Assembly (NCBI GenBank): GCA_017519185.1
Contig: JAFWSX010000001.1
Coordinates: 1-64,000 of the forward strand
DNA length: 64,000 nt
Reading direction: 5' to 3'
Source: Bacteroidales bacterium
Lineage (GTDB): Bacteria; Bacteroidota; Bacteroidia; Bacteroidales; UBA932
Part shown: positions 1-9,015 of the stretch, one piece after another
Layout: the number at the start of each line of letters is the position of its first letter
Position numbering within the stretch: the stretch's first letter is position 1
The notes under the pieces: generated by a model
What the model was told of the DNA's origin: nothing
The model's input: the letters and a program-made list of their open reading frames with translations, nothing else
Database searches by the model: none
Made by a program: the position numbers and the translations under genes

Positions 1-85
1 CATAGCCATAACCGTAGCCGTAACCATAGCCATAACCGTAGCCGTAACCATAACCATAGCCATAGCCATAACCATAGCCATAACC
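1..85 (-). repeat. Gly-Tyr codon repeat (tyrosine-rich kinase tail)
   Basis: Tandem 6-nt units (GGT/GGC followed by TAT/TAC) encode at least 14 consecutive Gly-Tyr dipeptides at the C-terminal end of the tyrosine kinase. The array runs off the window edge, so its length is unknown. Synonymous third positions vary, which argues for selection on the peptide rather than a recent slippage product. Confidence 0.9.
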
Positions 86-2425
86 TTTGCTGTGATAAGC
101 TTCGACACCGTTGACGATGATTGCCATACGATTGTACTTGCCTTCTTTGTAGAGGTTTTCGATCATCGGCAGGCTGCGCTTGTCAAAGTATCTTGCACGG
201 ATGACAAATATCGTCATGTCTGCAACGCGGGAGATGATGGCGGTATCTGCAACCACATCAACAGGCGGACAGTCCACAAAGATATAGTCGTAGTTCTTGC
301 GGAGAGTCTCAACCATATTGTTGAGACGGTCTGACACCAGCAACTCTGCAGGGTTGGGCGGAATCGTACCGACGCTCATCAGAGACAGGTTGTCGTTGAC
401 CTTCTGGATGCAGCCGGCAAGATCATCTGTCTTCTTGTTGAGGTAAGCGGCTACTCCGTGATTGTTCTTGTCAAGGGCCTTGCTTAGGGTAGCCTTGCGA
501 AGGTCGAGGTCAAGAATCAGAGTACGGGCACCCTTGAGGGCCATTGATGCGGCCATATTCAGGGTGGTGAAAGTCTTACCGGCATTGGGGTTGAAAGAGG
601 TAATCATTATCACGTGGCATCCTGAGTCGCGGCCTATCATCAAGTCGAGGTTGGTACGGAGAACCCTGAATGACTCGTTGGTTACATCACGTTTTCCACT
701 TTCAACGAGAATTGCAGTATGCTTGTTGTCGAAACGGTCGGCACGTGCACGCTGGATGATATTGCCCTTGATGCCCAGCTGAGGAATCTCGGCCAGGAAC
801 GGAACAGAAAGCTTCTGCAGATCGCCGCGACCCTTGACAGTGGTGTCGAGCATACGCATTATGTAGAATACTGCGAAAGGAAGTGCGAATCCCAGCAGCA
901 GTGCTGCAAGCAGAATCATCATCTTGTTAGGAGCTACCGGCCTAGTTGAGCCTGTAGGTTCCATAATCAGACGAGTGTTCTCAACATTCACCAGACTCTG
1001 AAGCTGATTTTCCTCACGCTTCTGGAGTAGGAACACATAAAGCTCTTCCTTTACTTTAGCCTGGCGTTCAATGGACTGAAGGTCAAGCTGCTTACCACTG
1101 GTTGAAGAAATACGGCCCTGTACCTGACGCTCCTGGTTTTCAGCCTGGTTGGCCTGAAGCTGAAGGGTGGATATCAGGTTGTCGATGGAACGTATGATGT
1201 TGTCTCTCAACTGTTCGAGAGATGCATTGAGATCGATGATGACAGGGTTGCTTTCTGTCGTATTCGGCAGCAGGCGGTCACGTTTCAGCACCATATCGTT
1301 GTATTCCGATATCTGTGACTCCACGTGGGCGCTGTTGATGCCTGCATTCGAAGGAATCAGAGAATGGCTGTGAGAAGGATCCGTCATATACTCGCGTATA
1401 TACTTCGCAACCGACAGCTGGTTGTTGATCTCAAAGGTCCTGGTGGAATATTGAGAAGACTGGCCAAGGTAAGTAGAGGTTACCTGACCTGCATCAGGGA
1501 GGTTGTTTTCCTGCCTGAAGCTCTTGATTTCTCCCTCGATTCCTCCCAATTCCTTCTCGATGATGGCGAGACGTTCGTCGATGAATTCAGCAGTGTTGGT
1601 AGCAGACTTGTTCTTGCCTTCAAGCCAGTTCTCGTTGTAGATGTCCAGAAGTGTGCTGAGAATCCTTTCTGCTCTTGCAGGGAAATAATCTTTCTGTGTC
1701 AATGAGATGACAGATGACTGTTTGTTTGAAAGACCCACAGAGAGGTTGCCGCAGTAGCTCTTTGCGCGTGTCTTAGCGTTGCGCCACGAAACTTCGATAT
1801 CCTTGTCAAACTTGTTGGCATATTTTGTCGCTACCAGCACCATATTGCCGACAGGGGTATCGAGAGTGTCACCGAAAGCACCCGTAATGCTTTCTCCTCC
1901 AATCTCAACTCCGCCTACTACGAAATCTGTCAGTTTGAAACCGTCTTTCTGCTTGTGGGCGATGAAGTCGAAACTTGAAGCCGTGTTGTCACCGGTGAGT
2001 ACTAGCTGGAACGGTGCATTTGTATAGAGTTCCCTCTTGCGCATGAACTGGTCTTCGATATATTTTGTTTCAAAGCCGAGTCTTTCCACCACCCTTTCCA
2101 TCAAGTCAGGACTTGCGAAGGCTTCCATCTCATTATAGACAGTTGCTGAAGAGAAACCTGCAGCATATCCGCCTGAGAATTGTGTGAGGTTGCGGATGGT
2201 GCTCTGCTCAGTCCTTTCATCGAGGATGACTTTCTCGCTGCGACTGAATGTCTTAGGGGTCTTGTAGAGATATATCAATGCTGCAAACAGGCAGATGGCA
2301 ACAGATATGACATACCACCATCTGTTGTTCCATATCATTTCCCAAATATCGGCCAGCTGCAGTCCCTGTTCTTCAAAATCAGCGCTGTTGACGCTGTTCT
2401 TGGCGTTGTTGTCGTATTCAGCCAT
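1..2425 (-). CDS. Wzc-type polysaccharide biosynthesis tyrosine autokinase (partial, C-terminus cut by window edge)
   Basis: Inner-membrane chain-length regulator and bacterial tyrosine kinase for capsule or exopolysaccharide export. At least 808 residues are read from the ATG at 2425, and the frame stays open to base 1. Seen: an N-terminal Wzz-like part with a first membrane segment near residues 38-55, a long periplasmic coiled-coil/GNVR-like stretch, and a second membrane segment near 499-522. The cytoplasmic kinase follows, with Walker A (SFNPNAGKTFTT, about residue 607), Walker A' (LILDLDLR, about 637) and Walker B (IFVDCPP, about 715). From about residue 780 the protein becomes a run of Gly-Tyr dipeptides, the tyrosine cluster that such kinases autophosphorylate. 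The gene begins 9 nt after the stop of the Wza-type gene, so the two form an operon. Family assignment is firm; the polymer is unknown. Confidence 0.95.
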   Translation of the reverse strand, partial: MAEYDNNAKNSVNSADFEEQGLQLADIWEMIWNNRWWYVISVAICLFAALIYLYKTPKTFSRSEKVILDERTEQSTIRNLTQFSGGYAAGFSSATVYNEMEAFASPDLMERVVERLGFETKYIEDQFMRKRELYTNAPFQLVLTGDNTASSFDFIAHKQKDGFKLTDFVVGGVEIGGESITGAFGDTLDTPVGNMVLVATKYANKFDKDIEVSWRNAKTRAKSYCGNLSVGLSNKQSSVISLTQKDYFPARAERILSTLLDIYNENWLEGKNKSATNTAEFIDERLAIIEKELGGIEGEIKSFRQENNLPDAGQVTSTYLGQSSQYSTRTFEINNQLSVAKYIREYMTDPSHSHSLIPSNAGINSAHVESQISEYNDMVLKRDRLLPNTTESNPVIIDLNASLEQLRDNIIRSIDNLISTLQLQANQAENQERQVQGRISSTSGKQLDLQSIERQAKVKEELYVFLLQKREENQLQSLVNVENTRLIMEPTGSTRPVAPNKMMILLAALLLGFALPFAVFYIMRMLDTTVKGRGDLQKLSVPFLAEIPQLGIKGNIIQRARADRFDNKHTAILVESGKRDVTNESFRVLRTNLDLMIGRDSGCHVIMITSFNPNAGKTFTTLNMAASMALKGARTLILDLDLRKATLSKALDKNNHGVAAYLNKKTDDLAGCIQKVNDNLSLMSVGTIPPNPAELLVSDRLNNMVETLRKNYDYIFVDCPPVDVVADTAIISRVADMTIFVIRARYFDKRSLPMIENLYKEGKYNRMAIIVNGVEAYHSKGYGYGYGYGYGYGYGYGYGYGYGYGYGY

Positions 2426-2434
2426 AAATAGATT

Positions 2435-3265
2435 TTATTTTAAGTGTGTTACTGTCAATACAAAGTTTGTTACCGTCACGGCAACTGATGCAAGTGAAAT
2501 CCAGAAACTACCTGACTTGAAGTAGTTCTCGTTGATAGTACTCTGGCCGGCACGGACTGCATTCGGATAAACATAGATTACGTCATTCTGCTGAAGATAA
2601 TAAGCAGGTGATTCAAACAAGTCAGAACTGCGCAGGTCTACTTTGTAGATGTTGCGCTTGCCGTTCTGCTCCCGAATGACGGTCACATTGTCTCGACGGC
2701 CATAGATGGTAAGGTCGTTGGCAAGGGATATTGCACCCAGCAAGGTAATCTTGTCGCCTGTGACACTGTACATACCGGGATTATGAACTTCACCAAGCAC
2801 AGAAATCCTGAAGTTCATGTATTCTACGGTAACGATGGGGTCCATCAAGATACCGCGGGATATGATTTCCTGCTTCAGCATATCCTGCAGTTCCCAGCGG
2901 TTCAGTCCCGCTACGTGAATTGTTCCGAGCATAGGAAATTCCAGGTCACCGCTATTGTCGACTACATAACCGATAAGGCGGGATGTTCCGCTGCTGGCCC
3001 TGTTGGATGTAATCTCGCTTCCCACAAGATAAGTTGACAACGGTTTGTTGAGAGATGCGGCCAACTCCGGATTACGGCTTGACACCACGATAGACAGCTG
3101 GTCCTGCGGCTGAATAACGATACCCTTGTTCTCCTTCATGTTGAGCTGGGCCTCGTAGTCCAGGTCCTGCAGATAATCAATCTGCTGGTAGGTTGTTGTG
3201 CTGCATCCAGCTGCCATCAACCCTATGGCCGCTATGGCCAAGATTCTGTAGAGTTTCAGTTTCAT
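2435..3265 (-). CDS. Wza-type polysaccharide export lipoprotein
   Basis: Polysaccharide biosynthesis/export protein, 276 aa, that helps carry capsule or exopolysaccharide across the periplasm and outer membrane. Seen: a lipoprotein signal ending LMAAGC with lipid-accepting Cys21, then a Poly_export domain (about residues 50-150), then a SLBB-like part beginning near ISVLGEVHNPGMYSV, and a hydrophobic C-terminal segment (about residues 252-272). It lies directly upstream of the tyrosine kinase with a 9-nt gap, the usual wza-wzc pairing. The C-terminal hydrophobic segment replaces the amphipathic helix of E. coli Wza, as in many short Bacteroidota versions. Confidence 0.93.
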   Translation of the reverse strand: MKLKLYRILAIAAIGLMAAGCSTTTYQQIDYLQDLDYEAQLNMKENKGIVIQPQDQLSIVVSSRNPELAASLNKPLSTYLVGSEITSNRASSGTSRLIGYVVDNSGDLEFPMLGTIHVAGLNRWELQDMLKQEIISRGILMDPIVTVEYMNFRISVLGEVHNPGMYSVTGDKITLLGAISLANDLTIYGRRDNVTVIREQNGKRNIYKVDLRSSDLFESPAYYLQQNDVIYVYPNAVRAGQSTINENYFKSGSFWISLASVAVTVTNFVLTVTHLK

Positions 3266-3387
3266 ATCACTAATATTGGTTTTTTCCTGGTAATAAATAA
3301 AAACAAGTCTTTAACTCCCCTCCCTGCAGTACTTTGTATCGGGAAGGCAATGCCAGCTGGGACCAGCCCCTGTCCAAGGGCGGCCTG

Positions 3388-4098
3388 TCAGCCGTGGATT
3401 ATCGTCTCAAGCAGGGCAAGTTCATCTTTTTTGAGGACCTGTGCCCCGTATTGTTTCATAAGTGCGTGGTAGCGGTGACAGTCGCTGCCTGCCATGCAGT
3501 ACCAGCCTTTTTTCAAAAGTTCGTGTGCCTTCAGCGCAACGGTTTCTCCATACACCCCTACGAGGGACGGCAGGTTGAGCTGCATCAGACATCCCATGTC
3601 GTGCAGCCTGCGGTAGTCTTCTTTCTGCATGTAGTGATAACGTTCGGGATGTGCCACCAGCGGTCTGTAGCCGGCTTTCAACATAGTGTCGAGCACATCC
3701 CAGAGATTGATGGGAGGAAACTGCGTGGATGTCTCCACAAGCACAGTGTCCTCTCCGTGCATCAGAAGGTCGCGATCCTCGAGCCTCTTTTCGAACAGGG
3801 TGTCAATCATATACTCGGATGCCAGCTCGAGCTTTATCGGGCCGTGGTACAAGGCCTTGAACTCTTCGAACCTTGCGCGGATACCCTCTGTAGTGTTGGG
3901 CACATCCTCCATGGTATGGGGTGTAAGCCAAAGCGTATCCAGCCCTGCCTGCTCATAAAACTCCATGATTTTCAGGGAGTCTTCGGCAGTTTTCACACCG
4001 TCGTCCAGCCCGAAGAGGATATGGCTGTGGCTGTCGGTGGCCCCTTTCAGAAGACCCGACTCCAGAAGTGAACGCTTTCTTTGCAAAAATCCGAACAT
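3388..4098 (-). CDS. CpsB/YwqE-type PHP-domain tyrosine-protein phosphatase
   Basis: Manganese-dependent phosphatase of 236 aa that reverses phosphorylation of the capsule tyrosine kinase. Metal-binding residues of the PHP fold are visible: DSHSHILFGLDDG near the N-terminus, TPH, HPERY and SDCHR towards the C-terminus. The ATG at 4098 is preferred over an upstream in-frame ATG at 4164 because a TAnnTTTG promoter box lies between them and the family begins at this point. It sits just upstream of the wza- and wzc-type genes on the same strand, separated from them by about 120 nt, which fits a phosphatase-exporter-kinase module. Confidence 0.93.
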   Translation of the reverse strand: MFGFLQRKRSLLESGLLKGATDSHSHILFGLDDGVKTAEDSLKIMEFYEQAGLDTLWLTPHTMEDVPNTTEGIRARFEEFKALYHGPIKLELASEYMIDTLFEKRLEDRDLLMHGEDTVLVETSTQFPPINLWDVLDTMLKAGYRPLVAHPERYHYMQKEDYRRLHDMGCLMQLNLPSLVGVYGETVALKAHELLKKGWYCMAGSDCHRYHALMKQYGAQVLKKDELALLETIIHG

Positions 4099-4119
4099 TT
4101 CAAGCCGAATATAAGTATG

Positions 4120-4127
4120 CAAAGTTA
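4120..4127 (-). promoter_or_regulatory. -7 promoter box for the CpsB-type phosphatase
   Basis: TAACTTTG read on the minus strand matches the Bacteroidota -7 consensus TAnnTTTG. It would start RNA about 17 nt before the ATG at 4098. No clear TTTG -33 box is seen. Confidence 0.6.
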
Positions 4128-4186
4128 CGTAATTTATTTGAAAACAGTACTTATAGCAGCCCAAAACCGCACTTGTGGCAGTATTG

Positions 4187-5983
4187 TCAGAGCAGAGTGT
4201 TATGGAAATGCTGATAGATGATTGCCGCCTGTTTCTTTCCGACGGCGGATGTCAGCTCCTCGATGGAAGCTTTTTTTACGCGGGCGACGCTGCGGAAGCG
4301 GCGGATGAGCTTGGCCTCGGTGGCTTCGCCAACGCCCTCTATTTCGAGCAACTCGCTGCTTATCTGGCCCTTGCTGCGCAGGCTGCGATGGAAGGTGATT
4401 CCGAATCGGTGTGCCTCGTCTCGGATGTGCATCATTACTTTCAGCGAGCTGGAATTTCGGTCGAGGAAGAGGGGATGAGGATCGCCGGGCACGATGATTT
4501 CTTCCATACGCTTTGCCAGGCCGACAATCTTTATGCTGTCTTCGATGCCCAGCTCCTGCAGGGCTTCAATGGCACTGTGCAGCTGTCCCTTGCCGCCATC
4601 CACTACTATCAGGTCGGGCAGTTCCTCGCCCTCAGCCATCATCCTGGAGTAGCGGCGGTTAAGTACCTCTTTCATCGACGCGAAGTCGTTGGCTCCCACC
4701 ACGGTCTTGATCTTGAAGTGACGGTATTCTTTCTTGCTGGGCTTGCAGTCGCGGAAAACAACACAGCTAGCCACGGGGTTCGTACCCTGAATGTTGGAGT
4801 TGTCGAAGCACTCCATATGGCGAGGTGGCTTGTTCATATTGAGGTCTTTCTGAAGCACTGCAACCAGCTTCTGCTGATGTTCCTCGGGATGCAGATGCTC
4901 CTCCTGCTTGAAGCGGTCGGCCTTCATTGCGGCGGCATTGCGACGGCTGAGCTCCAGCAGGGCGGCCTTGTCTCCCTTGAGCGGGATGTGAACGTTATGG
5001 CCTTCGAAGTCACCCTCGGGCGGGAACGGCACAACCACCTCCTTCGACAGCTCTCCGAAGCGGCTTATCATCTCTGCCATAAAAAGGCCGAGCATATGCT
5101 CAGGGCTCTCTTCGATGCGGCTGCGAAGTTCCATATTGAACGACTGCACGATGCATCCGCCCTTGACTCTCATAAAGTTGCAGTAAGCGTCTCCTGCCTC
5201 CTCAACCATCGAGAAGACATCAACATCGTCAATCGAAGCACTTACTACCAGGCTCTTGGCGTAGTGGCGCTCAAGCATCTGGATGCGCTCCTTGTAGGTC
5301 TGGGCTGCTTCAAAGCGCAATTCTGCGGCAGCCTGCTCCATTGCAGCCTTGTTTTCACGGATAATCTGTGCAACTCCGCCTTTCAGGATGGCTGCGACGG
5401 AGTCTATCTGCCGGTCGTATTCCTCCTCGGAAATCTGCCCCACACAGGGGGCTGAGCATTTGCCGAGATGTGCATTGAGGCATTTCTTGAACTTGCCGGC
5501 CGCAATGGCTTCGGGAGTGAGTGCAAGCTTGCAGTCTCTCAGCTGATAGAGCTGTCCGAAAAGTTCCAGCAGCGAATGGGCATAGGTGGCTGAGCTGTAC
5601 GGCCCGAAGTAGCGCGAGCCGTCCTTCACGAAGCGGCGGGTAAGGAATACGCGGGGAAAATGCTCGTTGCGGATGCATATCCAGGGGTATGTCTTGCCGT
5701 CTTTAAGGAGGATGTTGTAGCGGGGTTGGAGTTCCTTTATGAGGTTGTTCTCAAGCAGGAAGGCATCCTCCTCGGAAGCTACGACGGTGTGCATCAGGTC
5801 GGCGATGTGCCGCACCATTGCGCGGGTCTTGCGGTCAAGAGACTCCGGCGGACGGAAATACTGCGACACGCGGCGCTTGAGGTCTTTGGCCTTGCCGACG
5901 TAGATGACTGTGCCTTCGTCGTTCAGGAACCGATAGACTCCTGGCGAATGCGGCAGATATTCAACTTTCTCGCGTACTTCCAT
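4187..5983 (-). CDS. uvrC: Excinuclease ABC subunit C
   Basis: UvrC makes the dual incisions of nucleotide excision repair with UvrA and UvrB; 598 aa. Domains in order: GIY-YIG nuclease at the N-terminus (GVYRFLNDEGTVIYVGKAKD), UVR motif (FEAAQTYKERIQMLE, about residue 210), RNase H-like second nuclease region, and C-terminal helix-hairpin-helix (IEGVGEATEAKLIRRF). The ATG at 5983 gives the family's N-terminus. The frame continues upstream to 6166 but that extension has no family character and overlaps the divergent gene. It is transcribed divergently from the metalloprotease-like gene. Confidence 0.96.
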   Translation of the reverse strand: MEVREKVEYLPHSPGVYRFLNDEGTVIYVGKAKDLKRRVSQYFRPPESLDRKTRAMVRHIADLMHTVVASEEDAFLLENNLIKELQPRYNILLKDGKTYPWICIRNEHFPRVFLTRRFVKDGSRYFGPYSSATYAHSLLELFGQLYQLRDCKLALTPEAIAAGKFKKCLNAHLGKCSAPCVGQISEEEYDRQIDSVAAILKGGVAQIIRENKAAMEQAAAELRFEAAQTYKERIQMLERHYAKSLVVSASIDDVDVFSMVEEAGDAYCNFMRVKGGCIVQSFNMELRSRIEESPEHMLGLFMAEMISRFGELSKEVVVPFPPEGDFEGHNVHIPLKGDKAALLELSRRNAAAMKADRFKQEEHLHPEEHQQKLVAVLQKDLNMNKPPRHMECFDNSNIQGTNPVASCVVFRDCKPSKKEYRHFKIKTVVGANDFASMKEVLNRRYSRMMAEGEELPDLIVVDGGKGQLHSAIEALQELGIEDSIKIVGLAKRMEEIIVPGDPHPLFLDRNSSSLKVMMHIRDEAHRFGITFHRSLRSKGQISSELLEIEGVGEATEAKLIRRFRSVARVKKASIEELTSAVGKKQAAIIYQHFHNTLL

Positions 5984-5990
5984 ATCTTCA

Positions 5991-5998
5991 CAAATGTA
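5991..5998 (-). promoter_or_regulatory. -7 promoter box for uvrC
   Basis: TACATTTG on the minus strand ends only 7 nt before the uvrC ATG, so a transcript from here would have almost no leader. Confidence 0.55.
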
Positions 5999-6018
5999 GG
6001 GATTTTCCCATAAATTCT

Positions 6019-6026
6019 TACTTTTG
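6019..6026 (+). promoter_or_regulatory. -7 promoter box for the metalloprotease-like gene
   Basis: TACTTTTG on the plus strand matches TAnnTTTG and lies 22 nt before the ATG at 6049. It is back to back with the uvrC box, about 20 bp away. Confidence 0.6.
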
Positions 6027-6048
6027 CAGTTTGCACGTGTATGCGCGT

Positions 6049-9003
6049 ATGAAGAGAAGACTTCTGAACATAGCGAGAATCGCGGCAGTGATGGTACTGC
6101 TGACGGCATTGTTTCCCTGCCGGCAGGCGTATGCGCAGTACTACACCATCGGCTCCGACCCTGCATTCGTCCAATGGAACAGGATGAAGTCAGAACACTT
6201 CAGCATAGTCTATCCCAACTATATGGACTCCCTGGCGCGCGTCTATCTCTTCAACTTCGAGAAGAACCGTAAGCTCTCCGACGAAGGAATGGGCGTCGAG
6301 ATGGTGAACATCCCCCTCGTGCTGCACCCCTATACATCGGTCAGCAACGCTACCGTGGTCTGGGCACCCAAACGTGTCGACATCCTCTCCACTCCTGAGT
6401 TCAAAGGCGGCTACGCACAGCCTTGGGAGCAGCAGCTCTCGCTCCACGAAGCCCGTCACATCGACCAGATGACCCACTATACCAAGGGCTTCTTCAAGTT
6501 CCTGTCGTACCTGATGGGCGAGCAGAGCTCCGGCCTCGGAGTGGGAATGTACCCTTCCGGCTGGTTCCTCGAGGGCGACGCCGTGCACAACGAGACCAAC
6601 TTCAGCAACGTCGGCCGCGGCCGCGACCCCGACTTCCTGATGGACATCAAGGCCTCCATAATGGAGGGAGAGAACCGCAGCTACGACAACTGGCGCTACG
6701 GTTCGTACCGCAACTACGCCCCCAACAAGTACACCCTGGGCTATCTGATGCACTCCACGGCGATGTACTACAGCGACAACTACTACTATCCCGGGGAGAT
6801 CCTGAAGGCCTGGACCCACGAGGTCGCCAACCTCGGCATCTACAACGTAGCCTTCATGCGCTATTCCAACAACACCGCCCGCAAGCACTTCCGTTCCGGT
6901 GTGAAACTCTTCCGCGAGTACTTCTCCCAGGACCTTGCCCAGCGCGGCCCCACCAACTATATGGAGTGGCTCAGCAACAACCCCAACAAATACTACACGA
7001 CATACCACTCGCCAGTGAAGCTTGCCGACGGCAACATATATGCTATCAAGGCCGGCTATGAGAACGTCAGCCAACTGATCAGCATCGACCCCGACGGCAA
7101 CGAGCATTTCATCCGCCCCTTCGCCTCTTCAGGCCGCGTAAGCCAGGTGAAACCGTCTTCCGACCACAGCCTGATGTGGAGCGAGATAATCCCCGACGAG
7201 CGATGGGAGCTCGAAGACCACTCCATCATCCGTGAGTACGACGTCAATACCCGCAAGGTGCGCAACATCACCCACGGCACGCGCTACTACAACCCCGCCT
7301 TCACATTCGACGGCGACCTCATCTCCGTCACCGAATATCCCCTGCAGGGCTGCTCCAACCTCGTGCTCATCGACCGTGTCTCAGGCAATAGGGTGGCCAC
7401 GGTCCGCGCAGCCAAGGACGGCCAGATAAAGCACACGATCTGGGTGGGCGACAGGATGTACGCCGGCATCGTGACCAACGACGGCTGGGGGCTGTACTCC
7501 ATCCATCTGCAGGACATCTCCCTCGGTCAGTCAGCCTGGCGCTGCGAGATCCCTGACCAGACCCGCACCATACTCAACCTCAACAACTACGGCAGCGACA
7601 TAGTGTTCCAGACCGACCTCGACGGCGTGACAAACCTCTACAGCTACTCACCCGCCACAGGTGCCATCACCAAGCTGACCAACGTGCCGTACGGCGCTTT
7701 CTCGCCTTACTACGACGACGAGACCAGGATGCTCTACTACACATACTACGACAACAAGGGCTACCACCCCGTGCGCACCCCGCAGGACTCACTGGTGAAC
7801 ACCCGGGCCAGCTGGGACGAGCCATACAAGTTCTATTTCGCAGAGCACTTCGCAGAGATGGCCAACTCACGCGTGCAGCCTATGGGCGAAGAAGAGCAGG
7901 CAGCGCTGCGCGACTCCATAGACGCCATCCAGCCCAGGCATTTCAGCAAGGCCGCAGACCTTTTCCACATCCACTCGTGGGCTCCTCTCTACTTTAGCGT
8001 GAACCGTATAATGGACCTCAGCTACGAGCACTACTACCAGCTCGCCGCTCCGGGCGCCACCATCCTGATGCAGAATCTGCTCGGCACCGCAGAGACACAA
8101 CTGGGCTACTCATTCCATCACGGCTTCCACGCCGGCCACGCCCATTTCGTATATAACGGCCTCTATCCCGCCTTCGAGCTGGCAGTGGACTACAACGACC
8201 GCAACAAGCACATCATCCGCGTGATGGACGTCGACAATGCCCGCGTGTCATTCGTCGACACCACCTCCAGGTCAGCCCTCGAGATCGCATCAAAGATGTA
8301 TATTCCCATCAACCTCAGCCGAGGCGGCATCAACAGCGGCCTCATTCCCGAGGTTGCCTTCAACTTCACCAACGACGTCATAGAATACGAAGGAAAGAAA
8401 GCCCACTACAACTGGGACCTTCAGTACGGCCTGCGCTGGTACCGTATGCTCCCGCAAACCAAGACCGCCCTTATGCCGAGGCTTGGAATAGGCCTTGAAA
8501 TGCGCGGAGCCTATGCCAAGGGCAACCTCAACAACAACGGAATGCTGGGCTATGTGCACGGATACGGCTACCTGCCAGGCTTCACAAAGCAGCAGGGCTT
8601 CAAGCTTGACGCCGAATACCAGTACCAGACCGGCAACGGCAACAACGGCTCCATCACCAACCTGGCCAAGATGCCTAGGGGATACCAGTCCTACATCCTG
8701 CGCGACTACGCCAAGGTGTCTTTGGACTACGCTCTTCCCATCTACATCGGCGACTTCCAGCCCACCACACTGTTCTACCTGATGAGGGTGAACCTCATTC
8801 CCTTCATTGACTGCGCCATCGACAACCTCCGAGGCCCGAACAAGGTGCATCTGTGGTCGTACGGAACGTCGGCCACCCTTCAGGGCCATTTTCTGCGCAT
8901 CGGTGCCGAGCTGCAGCTGGGTGTGCGCTGGGCACGCTATTTGGATATACCGACCCACAGTTGGCAAAACAACTTCCAGTTCATTACATCGTACTCACTT
9001 TAA
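6049..9003 (+). CDS. Large secreted protein: gluzincin-like peptidase motif, beta-propeller, C-terminal barrel-like region
   Basis: 984 aa, not assignable to a characterised protein. The ATG at 6049 gives a clear signal peptide (MKRRLLNIARIAAVMVLL... to about residue 30), unlike the in-frame TTG at 6031. Seen: HEARH at residues 133-137 with a possible third zinc ligand in GWFLEGDA (Glu175), the gluzincin pattern. Residues about 330-610 contain repeated blade-like segments with SxD/SPDG-type turns, resembling TolB/PD40 propellers. The last about 340 residues alternate aromatic and polar residues and end in Leu, like an outer-membrane beta-barrel. The PnuC-family gene follows after 12 nt, so the two are probably co-transcribed. 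Protease activity is inferred from the motif only; a structural role is possible. Confidence 0.7.
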   Translation: MKRRLLNIARIAAVMVLLTALFPCRQAYAQYYTIGSDPAFVQWNRMKSEHFSIVYPNYMDSLARVYLFNFEKNRKLSDEGMGVEMVNIPLVLHPYTSVSNATVVWAPKRVDILSTPEFKGGYAQPWEQQLSLHEARHIDQMTHYTKGFFKFLSYLMGEQSSGLGVGMYPSGWFLEGDAVHNETNFSNVGRGRDPDFLMDIKASIMEGENRSYDNWRYGSYRNYAPNKYTLGYLMHSTAMYYSDNYYYPGEILKAWTHEVANLGIYNVAFMRYSNNTARKHFRSGVKLFREYFSQDLAQRGPTNYMEWLSNNPNKYYTTYHSPVKLADGNIYAIKAGYENVSQLISIDPDGNEHFIRPFASSGRVSQVKPSSDHSLMWSEIIPDERWELEDHSIIREYDVNTRKVRNITHGTRYYNPAFTFDGDLISVTEYPLQGCSNLVLIDRVSGNRVATVRAAKDGQIKHTIWVGDRMYAGIVTNDGWGLYSIHLQDISLGQSAWRCEIPDQTRTILNLNNYGSDIVFQTDLDGVTNLYSYSPATGAITKLTNVPYGAFSPYYDDETRMLYYTYYDNKGYHPVRTPQDSLVNTRASWDEPYKFYFAEHFAEMANSRVQPMGEEEQAALRDSIDAIQPRHFSKAADLFHIHSWAPLYFSVNRIMDLSYEHYYQLAAPGATILMQNLLGTAETQLGYSFHHGFHAGHAHFVYNGLYPAFELAVDYNDRNKHIIRVMDVDNARVSFVDTTSRSALEIASKMYIPINLSRGGINSGLIPEVAFNFTNDVIEYEGKKAHYNWDLQYGLRWYRMLPQTKTALMPRLGIGLEMRGAYAKGNLNNNGMLGYVHGYGYLPGFTKQQGFKLDAEYQYQTGNGNNGSITNLAKMPRGYQSYILRDYAKVSLDYALPIYIGDFQPTTLFYLMRVNLIPFIDCAIDNLRGPNKVHLWSYGTSATLQGHFLRIGAELQLGVRWARYLDIPTHSWQNNFQFITSYSL

Positions 9004-9015
9004 ACTGTTTCGAAA

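Noticed and set aside
1..90. Short tandem repeat that might be a CRISPR or VNTR
   Set aside because: The 6-nt units are in frame and encode the Gly-Tyr tail of the tyrosine kinase.
4175..5455. Long open frame on the plus strand opposite uvrC
   Set aside because: It is the reverse complement of a clear uvrC and has no family character, signal or promoter.
6190..7107. Long minus-strand open frame with Val/Gly-rich protein
   Set aside because: Antisense shadow of the metalloprotease-like gene; composition is typical of such shadows.
9004..9015. TPP or NAD riboswitch controlling the PnuC-family gene
   Set aside because: Only 12 nt separate it from the upstream gene, too little for a riboswitch, and none is recognisable before 6049.
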